From NCBI RefSeq assembly GCF_019203985.1, contig NZ_JAGSPD010000017.1, positions 1 to 40,424 on the forward strand: a stretch of DNA of 40,424 nucleotides. The letters are read 5' to 3'. This document shows positions 1 through 9,495 of this stretch, in pieces. A model generated the notes under the pieces. It saw only the letters and a list, made by a program, of their open reading frames with translations, did not search any database and was not told where the DNA came from. Every line of letters starts with the position of its first letter. The stretch's first letter is position 1. This DNA comes from Winogradskyella luteola (GTDB lineage: Bacteria > Bacteroidota > Bacteroidia > Flavobacteriales > Flavobacteriaceae). The position numbers were made by a program, and so were the translations under genes.

Positions 1-1
1 T

Positions 2-1981
2 CCAACCGAGACCGTCATCGTACAAATGCCAAGTGTAGCTATAGAAAAGATAAGCAGTCTAGACTTAGGCGTTGATGGCATTGCAAGCGTGGGAGACATC
101 ATCACTTATACTTATACAGTTACAAATACGGGCAATACGACGTTATTTGATGTAAGTGTCACGGAGGATGCAGCGGACTTTACGGGAACGGGTACTTTGC
201 CGACACCAACCTATGTCAGTGGGGGAAGTGACGAAGACGGTGATACAAATGCTGATGATTTAGCGGTTACGCCACAGGACCCAATGATCTTTACGGCGAC
301 CTATGCGATCACGCAGGTTGATATCGATATGGGCATCGTGACGAACCAGGCGATGGCCAATGGTACGGATCCATTGGGTGGCGGTGTCACGGATGAGAGT
401 GACGACCCTACGGACCCAACTGGAATGGACGACCCAACAGATACGACGATCCCACAGGCACCGAATATTTCTATAGAAAAGATAAGCAGTCTAGACTTAG
501 GTGTTGATGGCATTGCAAGCGTGGGAGACATCATCACCTATACCTATACAGTTACAAATACGGGCAATACGACGTTATTTGATATAAGCGTCACTGAAGA
601 TGCAGCGGACTTTACGGGAACGGGTACTTTGCCGACACCAACCTATGTCAGTGGGGGAAGTGACGAAGACGGTGATACGAACGCTGATGATCTAGCGGTT
701 ACGCCACAGGACCCAATGATCTTTACGGCGACCTATGCGATCACGCAGGTTGATATCGATATGGGCATCGTAACGAACCAGGCGATGGCTAGCGGCATGG
801 ATCTAATTGGTATAGGTGGCGGTGTTACTGATGATAGCGATGACCCTACGGACCCAACTGGAACGGACGACCCAACGGACACAGAAATACTTCAAGAGCC
901 TATGATAAGTCTTGTTAAGACAACATTACCACTTGAAGATACCAATGGTGATGGTATTGCAGGAAGCATTGACGACGTTATATCTTACGTGTTTATTGTA
1001 GAAAACACAGGAAACGTAACATTGACTAATATCGAAGTGCAAGATGTATTACCTGGCTTAAATTTAGTGGGAGGGCCAATAGCTCAACTATTGCCGGGTG
1101 AAATTGATAGCACGACATTTACTGCTACGTACCAAATCACTCAAGTTGACTTAGATGTAGGTTTTGTTACAAATTCGGCAACGGTAACCAGTGAGGAACC
1201 TGGTGGTGATTTGGGTAATCCTGCAGATGATATTGGTGATACAAGTGATGATCCCAATAACGATAATGATAATGACGACAATGGAGATGGAGAGCCAGAT
1301 GATCCAACAGTAACGGTTGTAAACTCAATCTTTGATTTAGAAGTAACCAAAGTTGTAGATGAACTACAGCCAGTAGTTGGTGATGAAGTTGTATTTACCA
1401 TTGAGGTAGCCAATATTGGAAATGTTACAGCCACTAACGTTATTATTAGTGACCAAATTCCAAGTGGTTATGTGTTTTTATCCGTAATTACTACAACAGG
1501 AACATACTCAGAGTTTGATGGAGAATGGACAGTAGGTCAACTAGGTCCTGATCAAGTAGAAATACTTCAGATTACTGTAGAGGTACTTGGTTTTGGTGAC
1601 TATGCCAACACTGCGTTTGTAAGTAGTGCTGATGGAGGCACTGATATAGATGCAAGTAACAATGAAGATACGGCGGCTGTTGATCCGATATGTTTAACTA
1701 TTTACAACGAATTTTCACCAGATGGGAATGGTATAAATGAAACGTTTGTTATTGATTGTTTAGAACGATTCCCTAATAATAAACTCGAAATCTACAATAG
1801 ATGGGGTAACATAGTCTATAGTAAAAAAGGTTACCAGAACGATTGGGACGGAACTTTTAGAAGAAGTGCTGCAATCAACCAATCTGATAAGCTACCTACA
1901 GGTACGTATTACTATGTACTCGACCTAGGAGACGGTTCAGAACCTAGAGTAGGATGGGTATATGTAAATAGACGAAACTAA
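2..1981 (+). CDS. Giant repeat-containing cell-surface protein, C-terminal part, type IX secretion cargo (type B sorting domain)
   Basis: The reading frame is open from the left edge, so the true start lies upstream and 659 residues are visible. They form DUF11-like beta-sandwich repeats of about 140 residues: two almost identical units, a diverged third (about residues 300-430) and a shorter fourth (about 440-550). Acidic linkers such as [10 protein letters not shown] look able to bind calcium. The last 90 or so residues, with [30 protein letters not shown] and a GTYYYVLDL stretch, match the gliding-motility-associated C-terminal domain (TIGR04131), which sends proteins through the type IX secretion system to the cell surface. 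The PorP/SprF-like gene starts 28 bp downstream, the usual arrangement for type B cargo. The role is probably adhesion or surface-layer structure; the ligand is unknown. Confidence 0.9.
   Translation, partial: PTETVIVQMPSVAIEKISSLDLGVDGIASVGDIITYTYTVTNTGNTTLFDVSVTEDAADFTGTGTLPTPTYVSGGSDEDGDTNADDLAVTPQDPMIFTATYAITQVDIDMGIVTNQAMANGTDPLGGGVTDESDDPTDPTGMDDPTDTTIPQAPNISIEKISSLDLGVDGIASVGDIITYTYTVTNTGNTTLFDISVTEDAADFTGTGTLPTPTYVSGGSDEDGDTNADDLAVTPQDPMIFTATYAITQVDIDMGIVTNQAMASGMDLIGIGGGVTDDSDDPTDPTGTDDPTDTEILQEPMISLVKTTLPLEDTNGDGIAGSIDDVISYVFIVENTGNVTLTNIEVQDVLPGLNLVGGPIAQLLPGEIDSTTFTATYQITQVDLDVGFVTNSATVTSEEPGGDLGNPADDIGDTSDDPNNDNDNDDNGDGEPDDPTVTVVNSIFDLEVTKVVDELQPVVGDEVVFTIEVANIGNVTATNVIISDQIPSGYVFLSVITTTGTYSEFDGEWTVGQLGPDQVEILQITVEVLGFGDYANTAFVSSADGGTDIDASNNEDTAAVDPICLTIYNEFSPDGNGINETFVIDCLERFPNNKLEIYNRWGNIVYSKKGYQNDWDGTFRRSAAINQSDKLPTGTYYYVLDLGDGSEPRVGWVYVNRRN
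41..910 (+). repeat. Two tandem, nearly identical coding repeats of about 432 bp
   Basis: Unit 1 begins at 41 and unit 2 at 473, a period of 432 bp or 144 codons. Unit 2 carries two extra codons near its end. Over the first 320 bp the copies differ at roughly a dozen positions, nearly all synonymous; the one amino-acid change I saw there is DVSV to DISV. The third unit from about 910 is much more diverged. The first two units use many ACG threonine codons, unlike the AT-ending codons that follow. Confidence 0.9.
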
Positions 1982-2009
1982 TTAACACTGAATAATAAAA
2001 TATATTAAA

Positions 2010-2936
2010 ATGATACATAAATCATCGATATTAAAAGGATTAGTAGCTTTAGTATTTATACTACTTAGTGCTAATAGTTTTGCACAGCAAGATCCTCAGT
2101 ACACGCATTATATGTATAATACGCTAAGTGTTAACCCGGCTTACGCTGGGCAACGTGAGACGTTAAGCGTTGTAGGATTACATAGATCACAATGGGTTGG
2201 TATAGACGGAGCACCGCAAACACAATCTTTAGGTATTCATTCACCATTACGCAATGAGCGTATAGGTTTAGGTTTGAACATAGTAAGTGATGCTTTAGGT
2301 CCAGCAAGAGAAAACTTCGTAGATGTTAATTTTTCATATACAATACCATTAGATGCCAATGACTTAAAATTATCTTTTGGTGTAAAAGGGGGAGTACATA
2401 TCTTAAATACAGACTGGAGTAAAGGAAGATTTCAAGATACTGATCCAGCTTTTGAAAATAATTTAAACTTAACTTCACCAATGGTAGGAGCAGGTTTTTA
2501 TATGCATACCAGAAAATGGTATTTAGGATTTGCGGTGCCAAATTTTATTGAAACAGACCATTATGATGATTTTCAAGAATCTGTAGCTACCGAACGTATG
2601 CACTTTTATGCTATTGGTGGATATGTGCTTAACTTAAGTGAAACTTTAGAATTAAAACCTGCCTTTTTAGTAAAAGGAGTTTCGGGTGCTCCGCTAATTG
2701 CTGATATCTCTGCTAACTTTTGGTATAAAAAGAATTTAACGGCAGGTTTGGCTTGGAGATGGGATGATTCTGTAAGTGCTCTTGTTGGTTTTCAAGCCAC
2801 ACCAGGTATGTTTATTGGGTATGGTTACGATTTAACTACAACTGGATTGAACAATTACAACAGCGGAACACACGAAATAACTTTAAGATTCGAAGTAAAG
2901 CGATTAGGTAGAATTTTATCACCGCGTTTCTTTTAA
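2010..2936 (+). CDS. PorP/SprF family type IX secretion system membrane protein
   Basis: The 308-residue protein has a signal peptide ending near residue 25 (NSFAQQ). The motif DPQYTHYMYNTLSVNPAYAG follows, a hallmark of the PorP/SprF family. The rest alternates in the way expected of an outer-membrane beta barrel and ends RILSPRFF. SprF of Flavobacterium johnsoniae is needed to secrete the adhesin SprB, and relatives are usually encoded beside their own type B cargo, as here. This protein probably acts as the outer-membrane partner that exports or anchors the upstream surface protein. It is likely cotranscribed with its neighbours (28 bp upstream, 10 bp downstream). It could be an accessory paralogue rather than the core PorP. 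Confidence 0.92.
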   Translation: MIHKSSILKGLVALVFILLSANSFAQQDPQYTHYMYNTLSVNPAYAGQRETLSVVGLHRSQWVGIDGAPQTQSLGIHSPLRNERIGLGLNIVSDALGPARENFVDVNFSYTIPLDANDLKLSFGVKGGVHILNTDWSKGRFQDTDPAFENNLNLTSPMVGAGFYMHTRKWYLGFAVPNFIETDHYDDFQESVATERMHFYAIGGYVLNLSETLELKPAFLVKGVSGAPLIADISANFWYKKNLTAGLAWRWDDSVSALVGFQATPGMFIGYGYDLTTTGLNNYNSGTHEITLRFEVKRLGRILSPRFF

Positions 2937-2946
2937 AAATATAACT

Positions 2947-4926
2947 ATGAGAACAATTTCAAGATATATATGTATGGCATTAGTAGGTATGTTTGCTTTA
3001 TCTACCTATGCCCAAAATGGAAAGATAAAAAGTGTCGAAGATGACTACAGAGACTTTGCCTACGTTAAAACAAGTGAAGTGCTTTTAGAAGTGGCAAACA
3101 AAGGTTACAGATCGGCCGACCTTTTTCAGAAATTGGCAAATTCCTATTATTTTAATAATGATATGGAAAATGCAGCTAAATGGTATGGTGAACTAATGGC
3201 TATGAACGAAGTCATAGATCCCGAATACTATTTTAGATATGCTCTAGCACTTAAAGGCACTGAAAATTATGAAGACTCAGATAAGTGGATGAAAAAATTC
3301 AATGAACTCAAACCAGATGATTTAAGAGGAAAAGCATTTTTGTCTAAGGTAGATTATAAGTCAAATATAGAAGAGTTGAGCCGTAATGATATAGAACCTC
3401 AAAATTTAGATATCAATACAGAGTTTTCAGATTTTGGAACTACGGAATATGAAAACAGTATTGTGTTCGCTTCAGCAAGAGGTGGTGGACGCAAGTATCG
3501 TTGGAATGAAGAACCTTATTTAGATTTGTATTCAGTTGAAAAAACAGATAATGGTTTTGGTGAAATAACTGAAATTGATGGTAAGGTAAATACAAAGTAT
3601 CACGAATCCAGTGCTGTATTCTCACCAAATGGAAAATACATGTTCTTCACAAGAAACAATTTCTTCAGATTAAAATATAAAGAAGACGAAACAGGTGTCA
3701 ATAGATTACAATTGTATAGAGCTACTTTGAGTGAAGATGGTACTTGGGATGAAATTCACAAAATTCATTTTAACAGTGAGGATTACAGTGTTGCACATCC
3801 GGCATTAAATCTCACGGGATCACGATTGTATTTTGCTTCGGACATGCCAGGAACTTATGGTCAGTCCGATATTTTTGTGGTGGATGTCAATGACGATGGT
3901 ACTCTGGGCGAACCAGAAAACTTGGGATCTTCAATTAATACCGAGGGACAAGAATCATTTCCTTTTGTGGATACCAATGGTAATTTGTTCTTTTCGTCAA
4001 CTGGATTTCCAGGATTAGGAGGATTGGATGTATTTAAATCTGAAGAATTAGATCAAAAAGTTGCTTCGGGTTCTAACAGAAGCTTTCCAATTGAAAATGT
4101 TGGCAAGCCTGTAAATAGTTCTGCAGATGATTTTGGCTATTATGAAAACTTAGTTACCAAGCGTGTATATTTCAGTTCTAACAGAGAAGGAGGAAAGGGT
4201 AGTGATGATATTTACACATTCGAAGTTCCAGAATGTAAGCAAATCGTTGAAGGTACTGTCCAAGACAAAAACACAGACGAATTAATACCAGGTGCCACAG
4301 TGGTTTTATTTGATGGTAAAGGCAACGAACTTGAGCGTAAAACTGTTACAGCCGATGGTACTTTTGAGTTTGAGCTAGAATGCGAAAAAGAATACTTAAT
4401 CAGAGGTGAAAAAGCAACCTATGCTTCGGACGAAAAACGTTTTACTACACCAAAACGTAAACAAGAATTGCAGTTGCAATTATTATTGGAGAAGGACGAA
4501 CAAGAAGTTGAACCTTGTGACGATTTAGCTAAGGTTCTCGATATTCCTATTATCTATTTCGACTTTGATAAATCAAATATTAGATACGATGCAGAGATTG
4601 AATTACAGAAAGTGTTAGCAGTCTTGAACAAATATCCAACAATGAATATCGATATTCGTTCGCATACAGATTGTAGAGGACTTGCAGACTATAATGAAAG
4701 ATTGTCTGAAAGAAGAGCACAATCGACACGTCAGTATTTAATGGATAATGGTATAGCAGCAGATCGTTTAACAGCTAAAGGTTATGGTGAGTCACAATTG
4801 GTTAACGATTGCGGGTGTGAGCCAACAAACGAATCAAGCTGTTCGGAAGAAGAACATCAATTAAACAGACGTAGCGAATTTATTATCACCAGTATTAACG
4901 GTAAATCTTGTGACGATAAACAGTAA
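2947..4926 (+). CDS. OmpA family lipid-free outer-membrane protein with TPR, PD40 and CarboxypepD_reg regions
   Basis: The 659-residue protein has a signal peptide (cleavage near STYAQ, residue 22). TPR-like helices follow at about 30-130, then WD40-like PD40 beta-propeller repeats at about 150-425 (FSPNGKYMFFTRN, LYFASDMPG, VYFSSNREGG). A CarboxypepD_reg beta-sandwich starts near 430 and an OmpA peptidoglycan-binding domain at about 534-650. The OmpA domain shows YFDFDKSNIR, the Asp of SHTD and the Arg of LSERRAQ, residues that grip peptidoglycan in this family. The domain order matches P. gingivalis PorE-type proteins and the OmpA genes that follow porP/sprF genes. It probably tethers the export apparatus or cargo to the cell wall. 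A strong terminator follows. Confidence 0.9.
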   Translation: MRTISRYICMALVGMFALSTYAQNGKIKSVEDDYRDFAYVKTSEVLLEVANKGYRSADLFQKLANSYYFNNDMENAAKWYGELMAMNEVIDPEYYFRYALALKGTENYEDSDKWMKKFNELKPDDLRGKAFLSKVDYKSNIEELSRNDIEPQNLDINTEFSDFGTTEYENSIVFASARGGGRKYRWNEEPYLDLYSVEKTDNGFGEITEIDGKVNTKYHESSAVFSPNGKYMFFTRNNFFRLKYKEDETGVNRLQLYRATLSEDGTWDEIHKIHFNSEDYSVAHPALNLTGSRLYFASDMPGTYGQSDIFVVDVNDDGTLGEPENLGSSINTEGQESFPFVDTNGNLFFSSTGFPGLGGLDVFKSEELDQKVASGSNRSFPIENVGKPVNSSADDFGYYENLVTKRVYFSSNREGGKGSDDIYTFEVPECKQIVEGTVQDKNTDELIPGATVVLFDGKGNELERKTVTADGTFEFELECEKEYLIRGEKATYASDEKRFTTPKRKQELQLQLLLEKDEQEVEPCDDLAKVLDIPIIYFDFDKSNIRYDAEIELQKVLAVLNKYPTMNIDIRSHTDCRGLADYNERLSERRAQSTRQYLMDNGIAADRLTAKGYGESQLVNDCGCEPTNESSCSEEEHQLNRRSEFIITSINGKSCDDKQ

Positions 4927-4950
4927 TATAATAGTTTAATAAAGTATCAA

Positions 4951-4983
4951 AATAGCCGTTTAATATAAACGGCTATTTTTTTT
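4951..4983 (+). terminator. Rho-independent terminator after the cargo/porP/ompA operon
   Basis: A perfect 12-bp stem (AATAGCCGTTTA at 4951-4962, complement at 4966-4977) with a 3-nt loop runs into a tract of T residues. It lies 25 bp past the OmpA stop codon. Confidence 0.92.
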
Positions 4984-5018
4984 ATGAATTCCTTTAGCTT
5001 TTTTAAAGCTTTAGTCAT

Positions 5019-5026
5019 TAATTTTG
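5019..5026 (+). promoter_or_regulatory. TAnnTTTG promoter element for idi
   Basis: TAATTTTG matches the Bacteroidota -7 element exactly and ends only 4 bp before the idi ATG. No TTG lies 17-23 bp upstream. If used, transcription would begin at or just beside the start codon, giving a leaderless or nearly leaderless mRNA. Confidence 0.45.
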
Positions 5027-5030
5027 CTTT

Positions 5031-5558
5031 ATGACAGAAGAACAAGTCATCCTTGTGGATGAAAACGATAACCAAATCGGTTTAATGCCCAAAATGGAAG
5101 CACACGAAAAAGCACTTCTGCACCGTGCGTTTTCAGTATTTATTTTTAATAACAAAGGTGAATTGATGCTCCAGCAGCGTGCGTTGCATAAATACCATTC
5201 TCCGGGACTTTGGACCAATACCTGTTGCAGTCATCAACGCAACGGTGAAACTAATTTAGAAGCTGGTAAGAGACGGCTGCAAGAAGAAATGGGATTTGTC
5301 ACCGATTTAAAGGAGTCAACATCATTTATATACAAAGCCCCTTTTGATAATGGGTTAACAGAGCACGAGTACGACCATATTATGATCGGTCATTACAATG
5401 CTGCACCAAATATTAATACGGACGAAGTTGTCGATTGGAAATGGATGCCGTTGGAAAAAGTAAAAGTAGACATGGCCTTACATCCTGAAAATTATACAGC
5501 TTGGTTTAAGATTATATTCGAGAAATTTTATGAATTCATAAATGTTGATAACTCATGA
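5031..5558 (+). CDS. idi: Isopentenyl-diphosphate delta-isomerase, type 1
   Basis: The 175-residue enzyme interconverts isopentenyl and dimethylallyl diphosphate, the building blocks of quinone side chains, undecaprenyl lipid and carotenoids. It is cytosolic and uses metal ions. The Nudix-like fold is clear. The active-site motif reads TNTCCSHQ, with catalytic Cys66 and metal-ligand His68. The Nudix-like helix is GKRRLQEEMGF, and the acidic pair Glu111/Glu113 in EHEYDH matches E. coli Glu114/Glu116. Length is normal. The stop overlaps the next start as ATGA, so translation is probably coupled. The flavin-dependent type 2 isomerase is unrelated in sequence and ruled out. Confidence 0.95.
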   Translation: MTEEQVILVDENDNQIGLMPKMEAHEKALLHRAFSVFIFNNKGELMLQQRALHKYHSPGLWTNTCCSHQRNGETNLEAGKRRLQEEMGFVTDLKESTSFIYKAPFDNGLTEHEYDHIMIGHYNAAPNINTDEVVDWKWMPLEKVKVDMALHPENYTAWFKIIFEKFYEFINVDNS

Positions 5559-5965
5559 AAGTAACCGTACATAGAAAGGCACATTTTAATGCAGCTCATA
5601 GGCTTTACAGAAAAGATTGGAGCTTCGAAAAGAACGATGCTGTATTTGGTTTGTGCAATAATCCAAATTTTCACGGACATAATTATGAATTGATAGCAAG
5701 TGTTACTGGTGATATTGACCCCGAAACTGGCTACGTTATGGACGTTAAAATCTTAAAAGACATCATTAAGTCGGAAGTTGAAAATGCCTTTGACCATAAG
5801 AATCTAAATATGGAAGTGCCCGAGTTCAAAGATCTAAATCCTACGGCAGAAAATATTGCAGTTGTAATCTATAACAAGATTAAGGCAAAATTAGATTCCA
5901 AGTTCCATTTGGAAATTACACTTTACGAAACACCTCGTAACTTTGTAACATATTCCGGAGAATAG
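5555..5965 (+). CDS. 6-pyruvoyl-tetrahydropterin synthase / QueD family protein
   Basis: The 136-residue protein has the T-fold active site of the PTPS/QueD family: zinc ligands His15 (FNAAH), His40 and His42 (FHGHNY), nucleophile Cys34 in GLCNNPN, and Glu125 in TLYETPRN. Members act on 7,8-dihydroneopterin triphosphate and make either 6-pyruvoyl-tetrahydropterin or, in queuosine synthesis, 6-carboxytetrahydropterin. The CNNPNxHGHNY motif is the fuller form seen in PTPS proper and in many Bacteroidota homologues, so the product cannot be settled from sequence. It overlaps idi by 4 nt and precedes manA by 4 nt, which suggests one operon without an obvious shared pathway. Confidence 0.9.
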   Translation: MKVTVHRKAHFNAAHRLYRKDWSFEKNDAVFGLCNNPNFHGHNYELIASVTGDIDPETGYVMDVKILKDIIKSEVENAFDHKNLNMEVPEFKDLNPTAENIAVVIYNKIKAKLDSKFHLEITLYETPRNFVTYSGE

Positions 5966-5969
5966 TTTT

Positions 5970-6941
5970 ATGAAGCATATTCTACATCCCTTAAAATTTA
6001 AACCCATTTTGAAAAATAAAATTTGGGGAGGAGAGAAACTGATTCAAAAGTTCAATAAAAAATCCGATTCTAAGCAATTGGGCGAAAGTTGGGAAGTGAG
6101 TACTGTTCCTGGTGATATTTCAATAGTTGAAAATGGTGAACTGCAAGGTAAATCATTACAAGAGCTTTTAGAGGAACATGCATCTGATTTGCTGGGAGAA
6201 AAAAACTACGAACGGTTCGGCAACAACTTTCCACTGCTAATTAAATTTATAGATGCCAAACAAGATCTGAGCATTCAATTACATCCGGACGATGCTTTGG
6301 CAAAAAAGCGCCATAACTCTTTTGGCAAAACAGAAATGTGGTATGTGATGCAGGCAGATGATGATGCAAATCTCATCGTAGGTTTTAATCAAAAAACAGA
6401 TAAAGAGACCTACCTCAAACATCTCGAAGATAATACATTAACCAAGATTTTAAATTTTGATAGCGTAAAAGAAGGCGACACCTATTTTATTGAAGCAGGA
6501 AGAGTCCACGCCATTGGCGCTGGTGTGTTATTGGCAGAAATTCAGCAAACCAGTGATGTAACGTATCGTGTTTATGATTGGGATCGTGTAGATGATGAAG
6601 GTAATGAGCGCGAATTGCATAATGATATTGCCATTGATGCTTTTAAGTTTGATATGGAAGATGATTTTAAAATTGCTTATAAAAAACAAGAAAATGTATC
6701 AAACCCAATGGTGAGCTGTCCATTTTTTACCACGAATTATATTGAGATAAATTCAGAAATTGTAAAGAAAAATGATAAAGATTCTTTTTTGATATACATG
6801 TGTGTAGATGGAGAGGTTGAAGTGTTAACTGATAATAGAACTGATAGGATTGCCAAAGGTGAAACACTATTGATCCCTGCAGTGATTAAAGACTTTAAAT
6901 TAAAAACTAAAGGAGCAAAGCTTCTTGAAGTTTATGTTTAA
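5970..6941 (+). CDS. manA: Mannose-6-phosphate isomerase, class I
   Basis: The 323-residue cupin enzyme interconverts fructose-6-phosphate and mannose-6-phosphate, feeding GDP-mannose and polysaccharide synthesis. The N-terminal signature PILKNKIWGGEKL is present. The zinc ligands are visible as Gln103 and His105 (QLHPDD), Glu122 (GKTEMWYVM) and the later His180 (GRVHAIGAG). It is the short bacterial form, similar to Bacillus ManA. It lies 4 bp after the PTPS/QueD gene and is the last gene of that run. Confidence 0.94.
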   Translation: MKHILHPLKFKPILKNKIWGGEKLIQKFNKKSDSKQLGESWEVSTVPGDISIVENGELQGKSLQELLEEHASDLLGEKNYERFGNNFPLLIKFIDAKQDLSIQLHPDDALAKKRHNSFGKTEMWYVMQADDDANLIVGFNQKTDKETYLKHLEDNTLTKILNFDSVKEGDTYFIEAGRVHAIGAGVLLAEIQQTSDVTYRVYDWDRVDDEGNERELHNDIAIDAFKFDMEDDFKIAYKKQENVSNPMVSCPFFTTNYIEINSEIVKKNDKDSFLIYMCVDGEVEVLTDNRTDRIAKGETLLIPAVIKDFKLKTKGAKLLEVYV

Positions 6942-6956
6942 AACTTCAAAATTAAA

Positions 6957-6990
6957 TTTGAATTATTAATATAAGTATTCATTACATTTG
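6957..6990 (+). promoter_or_regulatory. Promoter of the 89-residue protein gene
   Basis: TTTG (6957-6960) and TACATTTG (6983-6990) are separated by 22 bp, within the 17-23 bp range reported for flavobacterial sigma-A promoters. The predicted start of transcription lies near 6996, about 50 nt before the ATG. Confidence 0.65.
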
Positions 6991-7048
6991 CATTTAAATT
7001 CAACGACGTTTATTTTGCGGAGTTGAAACTGAAATAAATAGAATTATT

Positions 7049-7318
7049 ATGGCAAATAAAAGAGATTTAAAAAAGGATATCAACTATGTTTTTGGCGATA
7101 TCATTGAAGCAGTTTACTATTGGGAATTAGAAAACACCCAAAAACCAACCAAAGAAAGTGATGCCATTATTGATGATGCTTTTGCAGGTTTTGATGAGTT
7201 AATAGCTCGTGTAAATGAAAGAGATATTGAGAACCCTAAAGCACATTTTAAGGCAATTAATAATGACTTAGAATCTAAAGGAAGAGCTTTAATAGATAGA
7301 ATTAACAATTTAAAGTAG
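7049..7318 (+). CDS. Small conserved cytosolic protein of unknown function
   Basis: The 89-residue protein has no signal peptide, membrane segment or cysteine. It is rich in charged residues and predicted to be almost entirely helical (INYVFGDIIEAVYYWELEN, then FDELIARVNERD). I recognise it only as the kind of short conserved protein found in flavobacteria and can assign no function. It has its own promoter and a strong shared terminator, so it is probably a single, well-expressed gene. Confidence 0.75.
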   Translation: MANKRDLKKDINYVFGDIIEAVYYWELENTQKPTKESDAIIDDAFAGFDELIARVNERDIENPKAHFKAINNDLESKGRALIDRINNLK

Positions 7319-7338
7319 TATATACTTGCAACTCTACT

Positions 7339-7370
7339 AAAAAGCCAATCATTAAATTGATTGGCTTTTT
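7339..7370. terminator. Bidirectional terminator between convergent genes
   Basis: A perfect 13-bp stem (arms 7339-7351 and 7358-7370, core GCCAATCA) has A5 at one end and T5 at the other. It can stop transcription from the 89-residue gene on the left and the lipoprotein gene on the right. Confidence 0.92.
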
Positions 7371-7398
7371 TAGTGCCATCATTAAATTGTTTTCTATT

Positions 7399-8109
7399 CT
7401 AATCTTCAGAATTTCTGTTTTCAACAACTTCTTTTAACTTTTTTCCGTAAAAAGACTGCTTTATGTCTTCTGTTAGCCCATTATAGACAGAATCGATATA
7501 AACCGGATTAGCAGATGGAATTTCATATAATGCCAAATAAGGTGCAATCATATTATCCTTGTTATTTAACGCAAATTGAATGGTATAAGAGTATTTACGT
7601 TTCAATAAAGTTTCAGAAAGCTTATTTAAAGAGTCTAGGGCAATGCTATCATTGTCTTTTTTTGCTAAAAAACTAGCTTCAATAATGTCTAGGTTTTTAT
7701 CATTGTATTTAGACATTACATCTGTGTAATCATTTAAAAGATCTTGCTGTTTGGAACCATCTATTTTAGCATCAAAACTAAAATTCTTCAGTGTAGTGTT
7801 GATTTCCGTTGTGCCTTTATCAGCGAAAAAAGGAATGTAATGCTCCTCACCATCGTTTTTAAACAGCTTTAAATAGAGCAGAATAGGTTCTTCAATATTA
7901 GTTTGTAATGTAAATTCTGATTGCCCATTAATTACCATGGAGTCGAGATCTATTATGGTTGAATCACCATCTTTCTGAAGATATACCACACCTTTTTTCA
8001 GACCTTTGATATTTCCTTTTAAAATGAAGTTGGTTTCCTTGTCTTTATTACAAGAAGCCACCATTATTACTAAAATAACTAGGCTTATAACTTTATTTAG
8101 TTTAAACAT
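7399..8109 (-). CDS. DUF4369-type lipoprotein
   Basis: The 236-residue protein has a hydrophobic N-terminus and a lipobox VASC with Cys20 as the lipidation site, so it is a membrane-anchored lipoprotein. Residues about 27-110 (FILKGNIKGLKKGVVYLQKD) match the DUF4369 beta domain. In Bacteroidota that domain usually precedes a thioredoxin/AhpC-TSA domain. No CxxC thioredoxin motif follows here: the C-terminal half is helical and charged, so this is either a DUF4369-only protein or one that has lost the redox domain. It sits 86 bp downstream of the DUF819 gene on the same strand. Confidence 0.8.
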   Translation of the reverse strand: MFKLNKVISLVILVIMVASCNKDKETNFILKGNIKGLKKGVVYLQKDGDSTIIDLDSMVINGQSEFTLQTNIEEPILLYLKLFKNDGEEHYIPFFADKGTTEINTTLKNFSFDAKIDGSKQQDLLNDYTDVMSKYNDKNLDIIEASFLAKKDNDSIALDSLNKLSETLLKRKYSYTIQFALNNKDNMIAPYLALYEIPSANPVYIDSVYNGLTEDIKQSFYGKKLKEVVENRNSED

Positions 8110-8195
8110 GTGTTGTTTATATAATTAGGCTACAACTTCACATAAATGCTTTGTTGAATAGAGATGGCAAATATCTTATTTTGAAATTAAAAATA

Positions 8196-9461
8196 CTAAC
8201 CGCCTGCTGCAATTTTCATAAGTTCTGCACAGAGGATAGCTCCGTAGGTTCCGACGACGTAACCAAATACGGCGAGTAAGGCTCCAACAGTTGCCAAAGA
8301 AGGATGAAAAGCAGCCGCCACAACTGGTGCGGATGCTGCACCACCAACATTGGCTTGACTGCCAACAGCCAAGAAAAAATAGGGTGCTTTTATAAGTTTG
8401 GCTACTAAGATTAGAAGCCCTGCGTGAATGGCCATCCAAACCAAGCCAATTAGAATGAGTCCTGGGTTCTCAAGAATTTTACCCAAATCCATTTTCATAC
8501 CAATAGTCGCTACAAGAATATAAATAAAGACACTGCCTACTTTACTGGCACCAGCACCTTCATAATTTTTAGCTTTGGTAAAGGATAATAATACACCAAT
8601 CAACGTGGCAATAGAAATTAACCAAAAGAACCCACTACCGAAAGATGATAATGCACTTTTGGGATTGCTTATAGCTTCAAAATTATCTTTAAGGAATACA
8701 GAGATGTGGTCAGCCCCAAAGTGTGCAATACCCACAGCGCCAAAGGCAATTGTTAATATTATAATAAGATCTGAAGTTGATGGAATACGTGTAATTTTAT
8801 CACTAAAGGCTTGTACCTTGTTTTGTAATTCGTCAATAGCTGTATTGTCTGCTTTTAGCCAGTTGTCAATGCGTTTTCTCTTTCCGATTCCTAAAAGAAT
8901 TACTGCCATCCAAATATTGGCTACAACAATGTCTACAAGTACCATTCCGCCATATAACTCTTGGTTAAACTCATAAATTTCTAACATGGCCGCTTGGTTG
9001 GCACCACCACCAATCCAGCTTCCGGCTAAAGTAGCCAAGCCTCGCCAAGTAGCATCAAAACCAGCGCCACCAACCGTTTCTGGTGAAAATGAAGAAATGA
9101 GTAATATAGCTATCGGTCCACCAATTACGATTCCTGCTGTACCGGTAAAGAACATTACCAAAGCTTTCCAACCTAGATTAAAAATGGCTTTTAAATCTAT
9201 GCTTAAGGTTAATAAAACTAATGAAGCAGGTAATAGATAACGACTGGCAATAAAATAGGTTTGAGAAATTTTATCGGAAATTAAACCTAAAGAATTAAAT
9301 ATTGCAGGAATAAGATAACACATTAAAAGCGCTGGTACAATACGGTAAAATTTATGCCAAAACCCCGTTTTTTTAGATTCTGTAAAAAATACAAAGCCCA
9401 AGGCAATCATAAGTAATCCAAAGACGATAGCGTCGTTGGTGAAAATAGGTTCGTTTTCCAT
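8196..9461 (-). CDS. DUF819 family integral membrane protein
   Basis: The 421-residue protein has about ten hydrophobic segments. The N-terminal MENEPIFTNDAIVFGLL and the glycine-rich GSWIGGGANQAAML and AVGSQANVGGAASAPV stretches are typical of DUF819 (YjcL-like). The two similar glycine/asparagine re-entrant-like motifs suggest a duplicated transporter fold, but no substrate is known. The gene begins 34 bp after the HxlR stop codon on the same strand, so it is probably cotranscribed with that regulator. Confidence 0.88.
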   Translation of the reverse strand: MENEPIFTNDAIVFGLLMIALGFVFFTESKKTGFWHKFYRIVPALLMCYLIPAIFNSLGLISDKISQTYFIASRYLLPASLVLLTLSIDLKAIFNLGWKALVMFFTGTAGIVIGGPIAILLISSFSPETVGGAGFDATWRGLATLAGSWIGGGANQAAMLEIYEFNQELYGGMVLVDIVVANIWMAVILLGIGKRKRIDNWLKADNTAIDELQNKVQAFSDKITRIPSTSDLIIILTIAFGAVGIAHFGADHISVFLKDNFEAISNPKSALSSFGSGFFWLISIATLIGVLLSFTKAKNYEGAGASKVGSVFIYILVATIGMKMDLGKILENPGLILIGLVWMAIHAGLLILVAKLIKAPYFFLAVGSQANVGGAASAPVVAAAFHPSLATVGALLAVFGYVVGTYGAILCAELMKIAAGG

Positions 9462-9495
9462 GTTAGTCAGTTTAGTGATGCAAAATACGAAAATA

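Noticed and set aside
301..537. Minus-strand reading frames inside the repeat protein gene (also 1141-1434)
   Set aside because: They lie wholly inside a gene with clear domains, arise from its low-complexity repeats and have no family resemblance.
41..910. CRISPR-like direct repeats
   Set aside because: The repeats are 432 bp, in frame and translated; there are no short repeats with unique spacers anywhere in the window.
8176..9240. Open frames on both strands overlapping the DUF819 gene (8176-8439, 8575-8976, 8986-9240)
   Set aside because: The DUF819 frame explains the whole stretch with consistent membrane segments; the others are antisense or out-of-frame shadows.
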